Notes under the pieces: model-generated
Databases searched by the model: none
What the model saw: the letters and a program-made list of their open reading frames with translations, nothing else
Told to the model about the DNA's origin: nothing
Position numbers and translations under genes: made by a program
In this document: positions 8,550 through 19,500 of the stretch, piece by piece
How the letters are laid out: each line of letters begins with the position of its first letter
Numbering within the stretch: the first letter of the stretch is position 1
Assembly (NCBI RefSeq): GCF_000178475.1
Contig: NZ_ADNY01000013.1
Location: 123,106-187,105, forward strand
Reading direction: 5' to 3'
From: Lactobacillus amylolyticus DSM 11664
Lineage (GTDB): Bacteria > Bacillota > Bacilli > Lactobacillales > Lactobacillaceae
Length of the DNA: 64,000 nucleotides

Positions 8550-10355
8550 TTACAAATTCTGCATATATTTCTTAGCGTTCATAACAGCATGACGACCAGA
8601 ATTTACACTATGTGCACATGCTGACCCACCTAATGTGATTGTATAAACACTACGATATTGCATTGTAGAATCGGCTCCTGCTGCATATAAACCTGGAATT
8701 GTATTGAAGTTCTCATCAATCACTTCAAACTTATTATTTTCACCAATACCACCTAAACCAACTAAGTTAGAATTGTCCAATCTACCAATGTAATATGGAC
8801 CATCCTCTATTGGGACTAAGTCTGCTTTTTCCTTGTTAAATCCACGATCTCGACCTTCATGACAGAAGTCGTTATAATCGGAAACTGTCTTAACCAAAGT
8901 ATCCTCAGGGATGCCTACATCTTTAGCTAAAGCTTCAATTGAGTTCTCTTCATACAAAGAATTACCACGATTCTTCTTAACGGCATTAGCTAAAATCTCA
9001 TCAGGATCCGGTTTCTTGAGAAGTGCTATTTTTGCAAATTGATCCCAAATTTTCTTGTTGAAAACAACATATGTATTCCTAGTAGCCTTAATCGGCATGT
9101 GTTGATACAGCATATTGTAAGAAGTGATGTTTTCATTTGCAATTCGTCTACCATTTTGGTTAACCCAAATAACTGGACCACCTCCGGCAATCATTGTTTC
9201 AGGAGCCATCTTAGTTAATCTGTTAGTTGGTAATGCTTGAATGTAGTTATCCATAAATTCAGGGGATTCTTGTAGCATATCTTTGGCACCAACTGACATT
9301 GCCATTTGATATCCATCACCAGTATTAGATGGCATCGACAAGAACTTCAAATTCTTAGTTTGCCAGCCTTGCTTAGCAATTAATTTAGCATTATGACCAA
9401 CACCACCTGTAGCAAAGATCGTAGCCTTAGCATTTACTTTAATAAATCCTTCTGTGGTTTTAGCATAAACGCCTTTAACTTTATTATCTTCATAAATTAC
9501 GCTGTAAGCAGGTGTATTGAGTAAGAATTTAACACCATACTCATCAGCTTTTTTCTTCATATATGGTACATAACCTGATGCAGCTACACCATCTTTAAAC
9601 CAGTGGAACGTTGGAAATTGACAAATACCTGCATAATCATCAACTTTAGTTAACTTAACACCGTTTTTGATTAACCAATCAATATTAGCTGAAGAATTAT
9701 TTACTAGATCAACCCAGAATGATCCATCAACACGATATTGTACTAATTGCATTTCCTTAGCAATGATCTTTTCTGGTTCAGTATGAATACCAGCAGCTTG
9801 TTGCATTTTAGTATTAATGCCAAAGATACCTTCTACACCACCACCATTACCAGCGACAAAACTGTTCTTTTCAAGAACCACAGTATTCAATCCAAGTTCA
9901 CCTGCTTGAACAGCAGCAGCTAAACCAGCAATACCAGAACCTACAATGACCAAATCAGTATCAATTGTCTTAACTATCTTTTGTGGTTTCTCACGCCAAT
10001 TAGAATAATCATTGACGTTAGTTCTAGTAGTTGCATCATAACGTTCCACATTAGCAGTACTTATCTCATTATCATCAGTACTACCACCTGCATCAACAAC
10101 TGCTTTCTTAACAGCTACCAAAATGCCTTTAGATGAATAACTAGCACCAGATACTGCATCAACATTTAAACTCTGTGTCCTACTAATTTCATGAGAAAAA
10201 GTATCGATTACAGCTTTATTCAAATTAGTGTCAGCTAGTTTTTCTTCACTTTTAATCCCTGCTACTTTGCCATTCTCGACATTAACGATCAATGGCAACT
10301 TTTCACCTTGATAAACTTCAGCAATAACTTTATACTGACCGTCCTTCAAACTCAT
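8550..10355 (-). CDS. FMN-binding/FAD-dependent reductase of the fumarate reductase-like flavoprotein family
   Basis: This 601-residue protein joins an N-terminal FMN_bind domain (residues about 1-92) to a flavocytochrome-c/fumarate reductase-type FAD domain. The covalent-flavin motif is SGASYSS at 69-75, with Ser72 where Thr is usual. The FAD-binding Rossmann motif is LVIVGSGIAGLAAA near 133. The C-terminus has GGSACAHSVNSGR, typical of fumarate/urocanate reductase-like enzymes. No signal peptide is seen. Family members pass electrons to a small unsaturated or related acceptor; the substrate here is unknown. It starts one base after the preceding pseudogene's stop and is the last gene of a four-flavoprotein operon. 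Flavin attachment would need ApbE, not present in the window. Confidence 0.88.
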   Translation of the reverse strand: MSLKDGQYKVIAEVYQGEKLPLIVNVENGKVAGIKSEEKLADTNLNKAVIDTFSHEISRTQSLNVDAVSGASYSSKGILVAVKKAVVDAGGSTDDNEISTANVERYDATTRTNVNDYSNWREKPQKIVKTIDTDLVIVGSGIAGLAAAVQAGELGLNTVVLEKNSFVAGNGGGVEGIFGINTKMQQAAGIHTEPEKIIAKEMQLVQYRVDGSFWVDLVNNSSANIDWLIKNGVKLTKVDDYAGICQFPTFHWFKDGVAASGYVPYMKKKADEYGVKFLLNTPAYSVIYEDNKVKGVYAKTTEGFIKVNAKATIFATGGVGHNAKLIAKQGWQTKNLKFLSMPSNTGDGYQMAMSVGAKDMLQESPEFMDNYIQALPTNRLTKMAPETMIAGGGPVIWVNQNGRRIANENITSYNMLYQHMPIKATRNTYVVFNKKIWDQFAKIALLKKPDPDEILANAVKKNRGNSLYEENSIEALAKDVGIPEDTLVKTVSDYNDFCHEGRDRGFNKEKADLVPIEDGPYYIGRLDNSNLVGLGGIGENNKFEVIDENFNTIPGLYAAGADSTMQYRSVYTITLGGSACAHSVNSGRHAVMNAKKYMQNL

Positions 10356-10356
10356 T

Positions 10357-11832
10357 TTAGTTTTCTTTCTTCACAAATTGACTAGCCTTTTCACCAGCAA
10401 TTCGACCTGAATTCCAGGCAAAAGCATTACTCAAGCCTTCAATAGTTGGATAAGATGAATCAAACATCCCCGAAGCATCATTACCAACTGCATAAACACC
10501 TGGAATAACCTTTCTATCTGATGTTAAAGCCTCAAAATTTTCATTTACTAATCCACCACCAACTGTCCCCAAAGTGGTTGATACTGCCTTAACAGCATAG
10601 AATGGCGCCTTTTCAAGAGGAAATCTCATAAATTTACTATCTTTATAGAAATCAGTATCTTCTTTCTTAGCAACCAATTTGTTATAGCGCTCTAAGCTGT
10701 CTTTTAGATTTTCTTCTGGTACGTCAATGTCTTGAGCTAATGCTTCTAAACTGTTTTCTTTCCATACAGGATCTTTACCAGCTAGGCTGTCTATTTCTGT
10801 TTGCAGATTTTTCATCGGACCTACTTGATATGTCATGTCTTTATGAGCCAGTAAAGCTCCAGTTCTTTCAAAGGATCCTGTCCAATTCAGTACGTTATTC
10901 TTCAAATAATCGACAAAGTTTTGATCAAATACAAAGTAATAATGACCACCTGTAGCATATGTTGTATCACCCCATAAAGCAAAGTCATAAACTATGTCTT
11001 CATTGGTGAATCTCTTACCCTCTTGATCTAACCAAAGTAATGGTAAAGTAGCCAATGTCATTAAGTTGCCATTGTTCCAAGGATTTTTAGCACCAGTAAC
11101 AACAGAAGCCGCATGATTTTCAAATATCCGCTTATAGTCATTTACACCACCGACTTCTTTTAGCATTCTTAAGCCATCGCCGGTTGCTTTACGTTCACCC
11201 ATTGAATAAAGGTCTTTAGGATCAATAGCTAAATACTGCTTTACTTCTTCTTTATTACCACCAAATCCACCATCAGCTAAGATTACTGCTTTAGTGGCAA
11301 TTTCTTCTTCTTTGCCATTTCTAATAACTTCAATACCAGTAACTTTTCCGTTTTCTTGAATGATCTTGTTGCCAGCTGTTTCAGTTAATAAAGTACCACC
11401 AGCTGCTTTAAAGTTATCCATGAATTTCTTAAAGCCATTAAACTTATCAATAAATTGATGATAAGTTCTAGGATGATTTTGGTGAACTTCCTGTGTATTA
11501 GTAACTAACTCTGTATCAATACCATTTTTTCTCATCCATTCAATGGTATCTGCACTTTTAGCTAAAATTACTTTAGTCAAACGAGCATTAGATGAGTGGT
11601 GAGTATAATTCATAACTTCTTAAAAAGCATCTTTTAGAGTATACTCTTCGCCATGTTCCTCTTGCTCTTTACTACCAACAGCAAAGAGTCCTTGTGCACC
11701 AAACATGCCGGCTCCACCAAATTTATCTCCCTTTTCAAGTAAGGCAACCTTGGCACCAGCTTGAGCAGCAGCTAATCCAGCACTTAAACCTGAAGCACCA
11801 GCTCCAACAACTACGATATCAAATTGTTCCAT
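10357..11832 (-). pseudogene. FAD-dependent fumarate reductase-like flavoprotein, interrupted by a nonsense codon
   Basis: Residues 1-70 (MEQFDIVVVGAGASGLSAG...) carry the FAD-binding Rossmann motif. Codon 71 is TAA, and the same reading frame continues for 420 more codons ending GEKASQFVKKEN. A single AAA-to-TAA change after LKDAF explains it. An internal ATG at 11613 could restart translation but the product would lack the FAD nucleotide fold. The rebuilt protein (about 491 residues) has the fumarate reductase-like FAD domain with no FMN_bind region. A good Shine-Dalgarno (GGAG) precedes the ATG at 11832. It is the third gene of the operon. Confidence 0.85.
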
Positions 11833-11849
11833 TTTAATTTTCTCCTTTT

Positions 11850-13682
11850 TTAATCACGATTTTTATCTAGAACATCCCTAATAGCGTATTTAATCGCATT
11901 AGAAGTAACGGTTGCACCACTTATTGCGTCAACATTAGTACTTTGTGCTTTTATAATGCGACTAGGCAATTCAGCTACAGCTTTAGACCCAATGCCTTTG
12001 CTTTCTGAATTATGATCACTAATTTTAATTTGCTTTATCTGATGATCTTTAATACCAACTTCAATATCAAAATCTGCATTTCTACCATGAGCAATTGTGT
12101 CGTAAGTTCCATCTTTCCATTCATTGGTAGATGAATTATCAGTTGAGTATTGATCATTTGCTTTCATTTCTTGATCATACTTCGCTTTATCAAGTACTCT
12201 TTGATAGCACTGTGTACCAGCAATATAACCCGATGCCAAAGAGAAGCCATTTGCTGTACCACCAACAAGATATGGCACACCCCAGAAGTCACCATCAGCT
12301 CCAGCGATAAATAGGCCGTTTATTACTTGATTGAACTTATTCAAGGCACAACAAACGCCATTAGTTTTAATACCGCCTTGAGTAACCCAGCCTGAGAAGT
12401 CATTCTCAATAACATAGAATGGTCCTTTATTAATTGGGTTCAAGAAGTTAGGATCTTTGAATAATTCTGTGTCTTCGCCTTGCTGACACATTTGGTTGTA
12501 ATGCTGAATTTCTTTACTTAAATTAGTCAAATGTGACTTTTGCTCTAGTTCTTCTAAAGTATCAGCTTGCCAGCACCAACCTTCACTTTCTGCCTTTTTA
12601 ATGTCTTGATCAACATTCTTTAAAATCTGGTTAGCAAATGCCATAACAAACATTGGTGCAGTAACTTTCGTCTTCAAATACTTCTGCGTATATTGATCCA
12701 AGGTCATTGTCTTGAGAATATCTAGTGTACCTTGATCAACAACAGAATAGAATTTGCCACCTTCTCTGATTAACGGCTCGCTGTTATACATGGTCCGCTT
12801 GACAATTCTGCTTCATCTACAAATCTTAAGCCGTGGTTATTTACAATTACTCCACCCAAAAGAGCAATTCTGAATAAGGAGTTGTCACCCCATAATGTCT
12901 TCATAAAAGTAGCAGATTTATGGTTAACCCCACCGCCTTCATTCATAGCAATCGTGAAATTTTTACCCATTTGTGCGCCAGCTTCTTGAGCTAACTTAAT
13001 TCCTGAGCCATCTACGAATGCATTAGCATAACCGTAAACCTTAGGGATGCCATAATAACGCTGTATCATTTGATCATTGTGCAAGAAGCCACCACCACAG
13101 ATAATGACCCCATCTTTTGCGTTAACTTGTACAAGCTTTCCATCTTCTGTTTGTGCAATAACTCCAGTAACCTCATGATCATTGCTAAGAATTTTTATTA
13201 CCTTAGTTGACCAAAGTTGTTTTACACCAGCTTGATCAACCATTTTCTGAAATTGGGCGGCACGTTTAGGACCAGATTCTTTGTAAACCTGTTCTCTTAG
13301 TAATATCATCACCAGGCTTAGCATCTGTATATGTTGGAATAAAAGTAACTCCACCATCTTTTAATAAATCAATTGCTTTACCGGTTGCTTTTAACGCATT
13401 AAGTGTGAATCGACCGTTAGCTTGATAATTATTCTTCTCCCAGATATAACGAAATGCCTCGCCAACAGTCATATAATCAGGATATTTTTTCTCATCTTCA
13501 GTTTCTACAGCTAAAGCAGCAGTTGAGTAAACGTTGTTCATTTCGGTAAAGTCTTGTGCACGATCAATACCAACAACTTTTGCCCCGTCCTTAGCTGCTT
13601 TAACTGCTGCAGTCATTCCTGCAGCACCAATACCTACAGTTACAACATCGCAATTTAAAACTTCATCAACTTTTTGATTCAT
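11850..13682 (-). pseudogene. FAD-binding plus FMN_bind flavoprotein with two compensating frameshifts
   Basis: Three overlapping fragments make one protein. The N-terminal part has the FAD motif VVTVGIGAAGMTAA; the middle has GVIICGGGFLHND; the C-terminal part ends in an FMN_bind domain with the covalent-flavin motif SGATVTS. The frame shifts by one base (net gain) near 13285-13295, between ITKRT and VYKESGPKR, and shifts back (net loss of one) near 12785-12792, between SSGP and MYNSEPL. About 500 bases between are out of frame. The domain order (FAD then FMN_bind) is the reverse of the two intact paralogues. The start is the ATG at 13682, with Shine-Dalgarno AGGTGA. Confidence 0.83.
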
Positions 13683-13694
13683 TTCTTTCACCTG

Positions 13695-15515
13695 CTAATC
13701 CAATGACTTAATATATTCGGTCGCATTCATAACAGCATGACGACCTGAATTTACACAGTGAGCACAGCAAGATCCACCTAAGTTAATGGTGTAAATTTCT
13801 TTATATTGCATGGCACTATCAATTCCTGCAGCATATAAACCAGGAATCTTGTTCCAATTGTCATCAATAACTTCAAAGTGACGATTCTCGCCAATTCCGC
13901 CAATACTAATAGCGTAAGATTGATCCAAACGTGCAATGTAATATGGGTCCTCATCAAGAGCAACTAAGAATTTACGATCTTTACCATATTCTTCATCTTC
14001 ACCATTTTGGCAATATTGATTGTAGCGTTTTGTCTGTGCTACAAAATCATCAACTGGCAAACCGACCTTTTCTGCTAATTCTGATAAAGTATCAGCCTTA
14101 TATAAAGAATTACCCTTATTTTCTTTAACTGAACGATCAAGTATTCTTAAAGCCCGCTCTTCATCTTGATCTGCAAATTGATCAATACCTTGCATACTCT
14201 TTTGTTGTTCTTCAGTTAAGTCTTGTAAGTTAGCTTCATACTTAGCAAACATTTTACGTGTGAAGACTAAATATCCATGCTTAATGAATTTAAATGGTTG
14301 AGATTGTAAAATGGCATTACGATCCGTAATACTTTCATCAGTGAATCTAACACCATCTTGGTTTACCCAAAGTGCTGGACCACCTGAAAGCAAATCACGT
14401 CCATTACCCAAAGGAAGAGCCTGAATATAATTGGTGATCAGTGGAGCTGAACGATCAAATGCATCTTTAGCACCAGCAGCTATAGCCATCTTATATGCAT
14501 CCCCTGTTGAACCTTTCATTCCAACAAACAACATGTTCTTAGTGTTCCAACCTTGACGATGTACCAGCTTTTTATCTTGACCAAAGCCACCCGAAGCAAA
14601 AATAACTGCTTTAGCATTAATCTGTACTACTTGGTCATCAATGTTGGCATATACACCCTTAACAGTCTTGTTTTCGTAAATCAAACCAATTACTGGTGAA
14701 GAAGTACGAATATCAACGCCTAGTTCTTTAGCTTTCTTTTCCATGAACGGAACATAACCAGTGGCACCTCTACCACCTTTAAACCAATGGAAAGTTGGTA
14801 ATGGACAAGTGTGGTGATAATCATCTACACGATCAAATTGAACGCCTTGTTTTTGCAGCCAGTCTATGTTCTCAGCGGTATTGTTAACTAAATCGACCCA
14901 GAACGAACCATCAGCTTGATATTGAATGGTCTTTAACTCATTCTCAACAACTTCCTGCTTGCTAAAATTAATACCTGCCTTCTTCTGCATTGCAGTTTGA
15001 GCACCCATCATGCCTTCAACGCCAAGACCATTACCACCGACAAAACCATTTTTCTCTAAAACAATGGTCTTAATGTCTTCATAACCAGCTTGAACTGCAG
15101 CTGATAAACCAGAAATACCGCTTCCTACAATCACCAAGTCTGTATTTTCTACTTTATCAATGTGGCTAGGCTTTTTAATCCATTTAGCATAATTATCAGA
15201 TTCATCGTTAGTTTCTTCTGACTTTTGAACTTGATGTTCAAAGTCATGAATATTACCACCCGCATCTTTTATCGCATGTTGTGTGGCATCCAAAATACCA
15301 TTGCTAGAAACAGTAGCCCCTGAAACTGTATCTACACTAATGGATTGATCCTTAATAATGCGATTACTCATTTTATTTAAGGTATTTTCTTCAAGAGTAG
15401 ACATGTCATTGGTTTGTGACTTAATTTGAACAATTTTATTATCTTTTATATCAATACTAAGTGTTAAAGGTCTTTCCATTCCCTTAGCTTGTTCTACAAA
15501 TTTGCCATCTTTCAT
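13695..15515 (-). CDS. FMN-binding/FAD-dependent reductase of the fumarate reductase-like flavoprotein family
   Basis: This 606-residue intact paralogue of the gene at 8550-10355 has the same layout. The N-terminal FMN_bind domain carries SGATVSS at 65-71 (Thr68 the expected covalent-flavin site). The FAD domain has LVIVGSGISGLSAA near 130, and the C-terminus has GGSCCAHCVNSGR. It lacks a signal peptide. It is the first gene of the four-flavoprotein operon, preceded by a GGAGG Shine-Dalgarno and a promoter overlapped by a perfect cre box. Such enzymes often serve as terminal reductases that regenerate oxidised cofactor during anaerobic growth; that role and the substrate are inferred, not shown. 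Confidence 0.88.
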   Translation of the reverse strand: MKDGKFVEQAKGMERPLTLSIDIKDNKIVQIKSQTNDMSTLEENTLNKMSNRIIKDQSISVDTVSGATVSSNGILDATQHAIKDAGGNIHDFEHQVQKSEETNDESDNYAKWIKKPSHIDKVENTDLVIVGSGISGLSAAVQAGYEDIKTIVLEKNGFVGGNGLGVEGMMGAQTAMQKKAGINFSKQEVVENELKTIQYQADGSFWVDLVNNTAENIDWLQKQGVQFDRVDDYHHTCPLPTFHWFKGGRGATGYVPFMEKKAKELGVDIRTSSPVIGLIYENKTVKGVYANIDDQVVQINAKAVIFASGGFGQDKKLVHRQGWNTKNMLFVGMKGSTGDAYKMAIAAGAKDAFDRSAPLITNYIQALPLGNGRDLLSGGPALWVNQDGVRFTDESITDRNAILQSQPFKFIKHGYLVFTRKMFAKYEANLQDLTEEQQKSMQGIDQFADQDEERALRILDRSVKENKGNSLYKADTLSELAEKVGLPVDDFVAQTKRYNQYCQNGEDEEYGKDRKFLVALDEDPYYIARLDQSYAISIGGIGENRHFEVIDDNWNKIPGLYAAGIDSAMQYKEIYTINLGGSCCAHCVNSGRHAVMNATEYIKSLD

Positions 15516-15553
15516 AATTAAGCCTCCTAATAGTTAAATTACTTCAATCTCAT

Positions 15554-15581
15554 AGTATGTCACCGCTTACATAAATGCCAA
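15554..15581 (-). promoter_or_regulatory. Promoter of the flavoprotein operon with an embedded CcpA (cre) site
   Basis: On the minus strand TTGGCA (15576-15581) and CATACT (15554-15559) form a sigma-A-type promoter with 16-base spacing. TGTAAGCGGTGACA at 15558-15571 matches the cre consensus TGWAANCGNTNWCA at all 14 positions and fills the spacer. A CcpA dimer bound here would block RNA polymerase, so the operon is probably repressed on preferred sugars. Confidence 0.7.
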
Positions 15582-15584
15582 TAT

Positions 15585-15628
15585 AAAAAAGTGATCTTCC
15601 ATAAGTTTTACCTATGACAAATCACTTT
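15585..15628 (-). terminator. Probable terminator after the lysR pseudogene
   Basis: AAAGTGAT at the top of the stem pairs with ATCACTTT across a long loop that contains a further cata/tatg pairing. A T-run follows on the minus strand. The lysR stop codon lies inside the stem. It separates lysR from the flavoprotein promoter. Confidence 0.6.
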
Positions 15629-16483
15629 GCTTTTCTAAAGAAATCTATTGTTTTAATATCATCGTTATTCCTTAGCATAGCAAGAGAAATAACATACTTA
15701 TGAGGTGTATCTACAACTTCAACCTTACAGATATCCTCATCATTAATGGGATATTGGTCAGGCAAGAATCCCACATAATTATTATGTTTTATCAGGAAAA
15801 GTTCTGTTGGAACATCGTTGCACTCTTGAACCACATTTAGCTTTAATCCTAAATTGCGTGTTTCCTTCGCCATTAAGTCATAAGATTTACCAATAATTTT
15901 TCGTTTTAACATAATCAAAGGATAATGGTATACTTCGACCATTGTTGCTTTTTTGTGAGCTAAGGGATGTTTTGAATTTACACAAGCAATAAATTTACCA
16001 CTTGCAATTGGAATACTTTCAATTTGTGGATCATCAGCAAATTCAGATTGAAACGAAATAACTAGATCATACTGTTTATTCTTTAGTCCCTCGGCAGCCT
16101 GACCTACATCTACTTTTACGATATCGATATTCTGATAATCCAGTTTGGTCATAATTTTTTTCTAATTCACGTAGATCAGTTAAAGAAGTATAGCCTATAG
16201 TTAATTTCAGTGACTGATGATCAATATATTGCTTTATATTATTTTCAAATATATCGTATTGTGATAATACCTTCTTAGCTTCTAAATAGAAAATCTGACC
16301 TACCTTATTTGCTTTTACTGGGGTAACCCGCCGATCAATTAAAGTATGCCCTAGTTCTTTTTCAATTTCATGAATCTGTTGAGTAATACTAGTTTGCGAA
16401 ACATGATTGATTTTCCCAGCTTGGGTAAAGCTACCACTATCAATCACATCACAAAAATATTTCATCTTGGTTAATGTAATCAT
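15622..16483 (-). pseudogene. LysR-family regulator split by a frameshift in an A-run
   Basis: The N-terminal half (MITLTKMKYFCDVIDSGSF..., Shine-Dalgarno AGGTGAT before the ATG at 16483) is a LysR winged helix-turn-helix with SQTSITQQIHEIEKELG. The C-terminal half (MTKLDYQNIDIVKVD...) is the matching effector-binding domain in another frame. The break lies in a run of seven A on the minus strand near 16155-16161; six A would give one frame reading RELEKIMTKLDYQN. The gene precedes the flavoprotein operon on the same strand and is the likely activator of it. A sequencing error or slippage-based switching cannot be excluded. Confidence 0.82.
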
Positions 16484-16526
16484 TAAGATCACCTATTATC
16501 TTTAACAGTAATATTAATCTAATTAA

Positions 16527-19500
16527 TTATTTAACTACAATGTTTCCATCTAAGACTTTATACTGCGTTTTTTCCAAGTCAGCTTTTCTAGTACTTGCCT
16601 TTTGTATGTTTTTACCAACATTTTCCATTTCTCGTATGCTATCTGGATTAAAGAATTTAATATACTTATTGATTTCTAGCCAAAACACATTAGGGTTATT
16701 AGCAATTTCTTGAACTATTGGGAATAAATCGTCATCCTTATCAATAGTTTCTACGTATTTTGTAATATCCTTTAGTAATTTAGGATCAACGTTTACCGAT
16801 TGAAGCTTAGACATAACCATTTGTGGCTCTTGAGATGCACTAGTTCTCAAAGCAACCGCAGCTTTAACTGCAGTCTTATTCTTAGTTGAATCTATATTTT
16901 TAGCAAAAAATTCATGTTGCTTATTGTATTCAGCCACCTGTTGCTTTACGACATTGTAAATTTTGTCCTTCGCCCTTTCTACTGCCGTTAATGCATCCCC
17001 CTGTGACAAAGCTTGGCTATTATGAACATCAAATGCAATTTCACCGTTTAAATTCTTTTCAGCATCAATTATCTCAACCTTTTTAGAATCATTTACATCA
17101 ACCAGAATGTTTTCCTTTTCAAGATATGATCCATTTACGTCATAGTATTTAATCTCTACAACAGCAATTGAATGATCTTTTTTTCCATTTGAGAAACTAT
17201 AGTCAGGTATAAGTGGAGCTTTAAGCGGTATTAATTGATTAGCTTTAAAGTCATACATGCGCTTATTAGCTTGCTGATATGCTTCTGAGTGCTTTTCTGA
17301 AGAGAAATCAGAGTGATTAATCATCTGATCGTCTGTCTTATCAAGCATTGTCTTAACTGCATTCTGCTTCTTTTCCGTAATATCTTTTAGGTAGCCTTCA
17401 TATTGAGGTAAAACTACATTATCAAATTCAGTGTCGTTTAATACCCCTTCCATTTTATTACCTAGACGCTTCATCATCTTTAATTGTGAGTTGATAGATT
17501 GATAAATTGGAAAAGTGTAAATGTAGATTTGATCGTTGTTATCACCTTTAGGTAATGGTCTATCAATACGACCAATACGTTGTTCCAAAGTCATAGGGTT
17601 GTAGGGTAGATCAATATTCATCAAGGTTACGGCATCCTGCAAGTTTTGACCAGTTGAAATAGTATCTGTAGCCACCACTAAGTCGATTTGAGAATTATCA
17701 TCTATTAATTCTATTGCTTTTTTAGAACGTGGTGAGAAGTGATTTAACACATCTTTTTTAGTCGATGGTTTTTGATTAATCAGTGCAGAATAACCATTTT
17801 CATCAGTATTAGAAGCACCAGTAATCATACCCATTGGGTATTTAAGCTGTGGTCTATTGTAATGAGTATAAAGCCTATCATAGTAATACTCTACAGTGTC
17901 CGCAAACTGTGATACTAAGATGATTTTATGCCCTTTAGCACGTTCTTTATCAATGCATTCGATAATTTCATCAACTTTTTCATCAACCTTACTATAGGCT
18001 TTATTCAAGCTATCAATCAGCATCTTTAACGTAGAAACATCGCTGTTATAATCTGCAGTCATCTGTTCTACGGCATTTTTAGCTTTTTTGACAGTCAAGT
18101 CATCAATTTGAGCTTTTAGATTTTCGATATATCTTTGTTTTCTAAGTTGGGATCTAACAGATTGCTGAGAAGGATCTACAGGTTCGGACGGCTCAAAATC
18201 TTTAAATAAAAGATTTACATTATCTTCATATTCAAGAACACCATAAGCAGTGCCTAAAAATCCTTTATAGTGATTTAGAAGCTCCTTACCTTTTAAGAAT
18301 GACATAGGTTTTAAATACAAGTCATTTAATTTTTCTAGTTTGTCTACGATATGCTGTAAAGAAGTAACATAAGCTTTCCAACTTGAATCAGCTCTCTTAA
18401 GAAGCATCATCTTAAGCTGTTTAGCCCCCAGTTCTTCCTTACTATCGTCAATATATTTGATCGGATCTTGGTATGGAAACTTTAAATCGGCAATTACATC
18501 AAAGTTGGTACTGAAAATTTCATTCTTTCTTGGTTCATACGGAATGTCAACGCTTGGGAAGTTTCTATGTGGAAAGCGTGTACCCTTTCCGCCATAAGTC
18601 TTTCTAGTACGTTGAAGATAAACGTCAGACCAAAATTCTTTAAAGGCTGCATCGTCATTTGCTAAATGTTTTACCACCTTATTAGTCAGCTTATTTGGCG
18701 ATAACAAGAAATATTGCTTATATTTTCTATCATTTGGAATAGCATCTACCTTAAGAAATAGCGATCCAATGTTAATTACGTCCTCACGAGCATTATTCCA
18801 CGGTGTAGCAGTTAATAATAAGCCTTTTACATTAGGATTGCATTGTCTCATGTACAATACTTTCTTATATGCTTCAGTATTATTATTCTTGAAACCTAAG
18901 TGTGCTTCATCAATAACTATTAAAGTGTAGTTATTGTCCTTAAGCTGATCGTAGTCCATATTAACAAGTTGTTGGCGTGAAATATATTCATACTCATGCT
19001 TCTTAATACCGACCGCTTTTAATTCATCGTGCCACTGATCTTTTAATTTGGTATCAGCGATAATTAGTATTCTGTTAACACTTTCTGTTTCCAAATAGAG
19101 TCTTATGACACCTGCTGCAGTTCTAGTCTTACCTAAACCTACCCCATCAGATAAAACAGCGGTATTTAAAGAATCAAGTTTTTCCTTAACACTAATAATT
19201 CCGCTTCTTTGGTGTGGGAACAATTCTTTAACCCATTCTTTGTTCATATCAAGTTCAGCGTATGGTTGAGCAAAGATATTGGCAAAGTCATAGTAAGTTT
19301 CCTTAACTGGTTTATATTGTTGAAGTGTCTGTTTAGCGCCATTACTTTTAACGATTTTGATCAGTTCAGGTGAAAAGTTGGTAACTTCATCTTTAGAAAG
19401 CCATAAGTCGTTATACCAGTGGTGTAAGGCAAAGAAACCATCTTGAGTTAATACATTTAGTTCTGTATTCCCCTCTAAACCGGACTTTGAGAAGTTAGAT

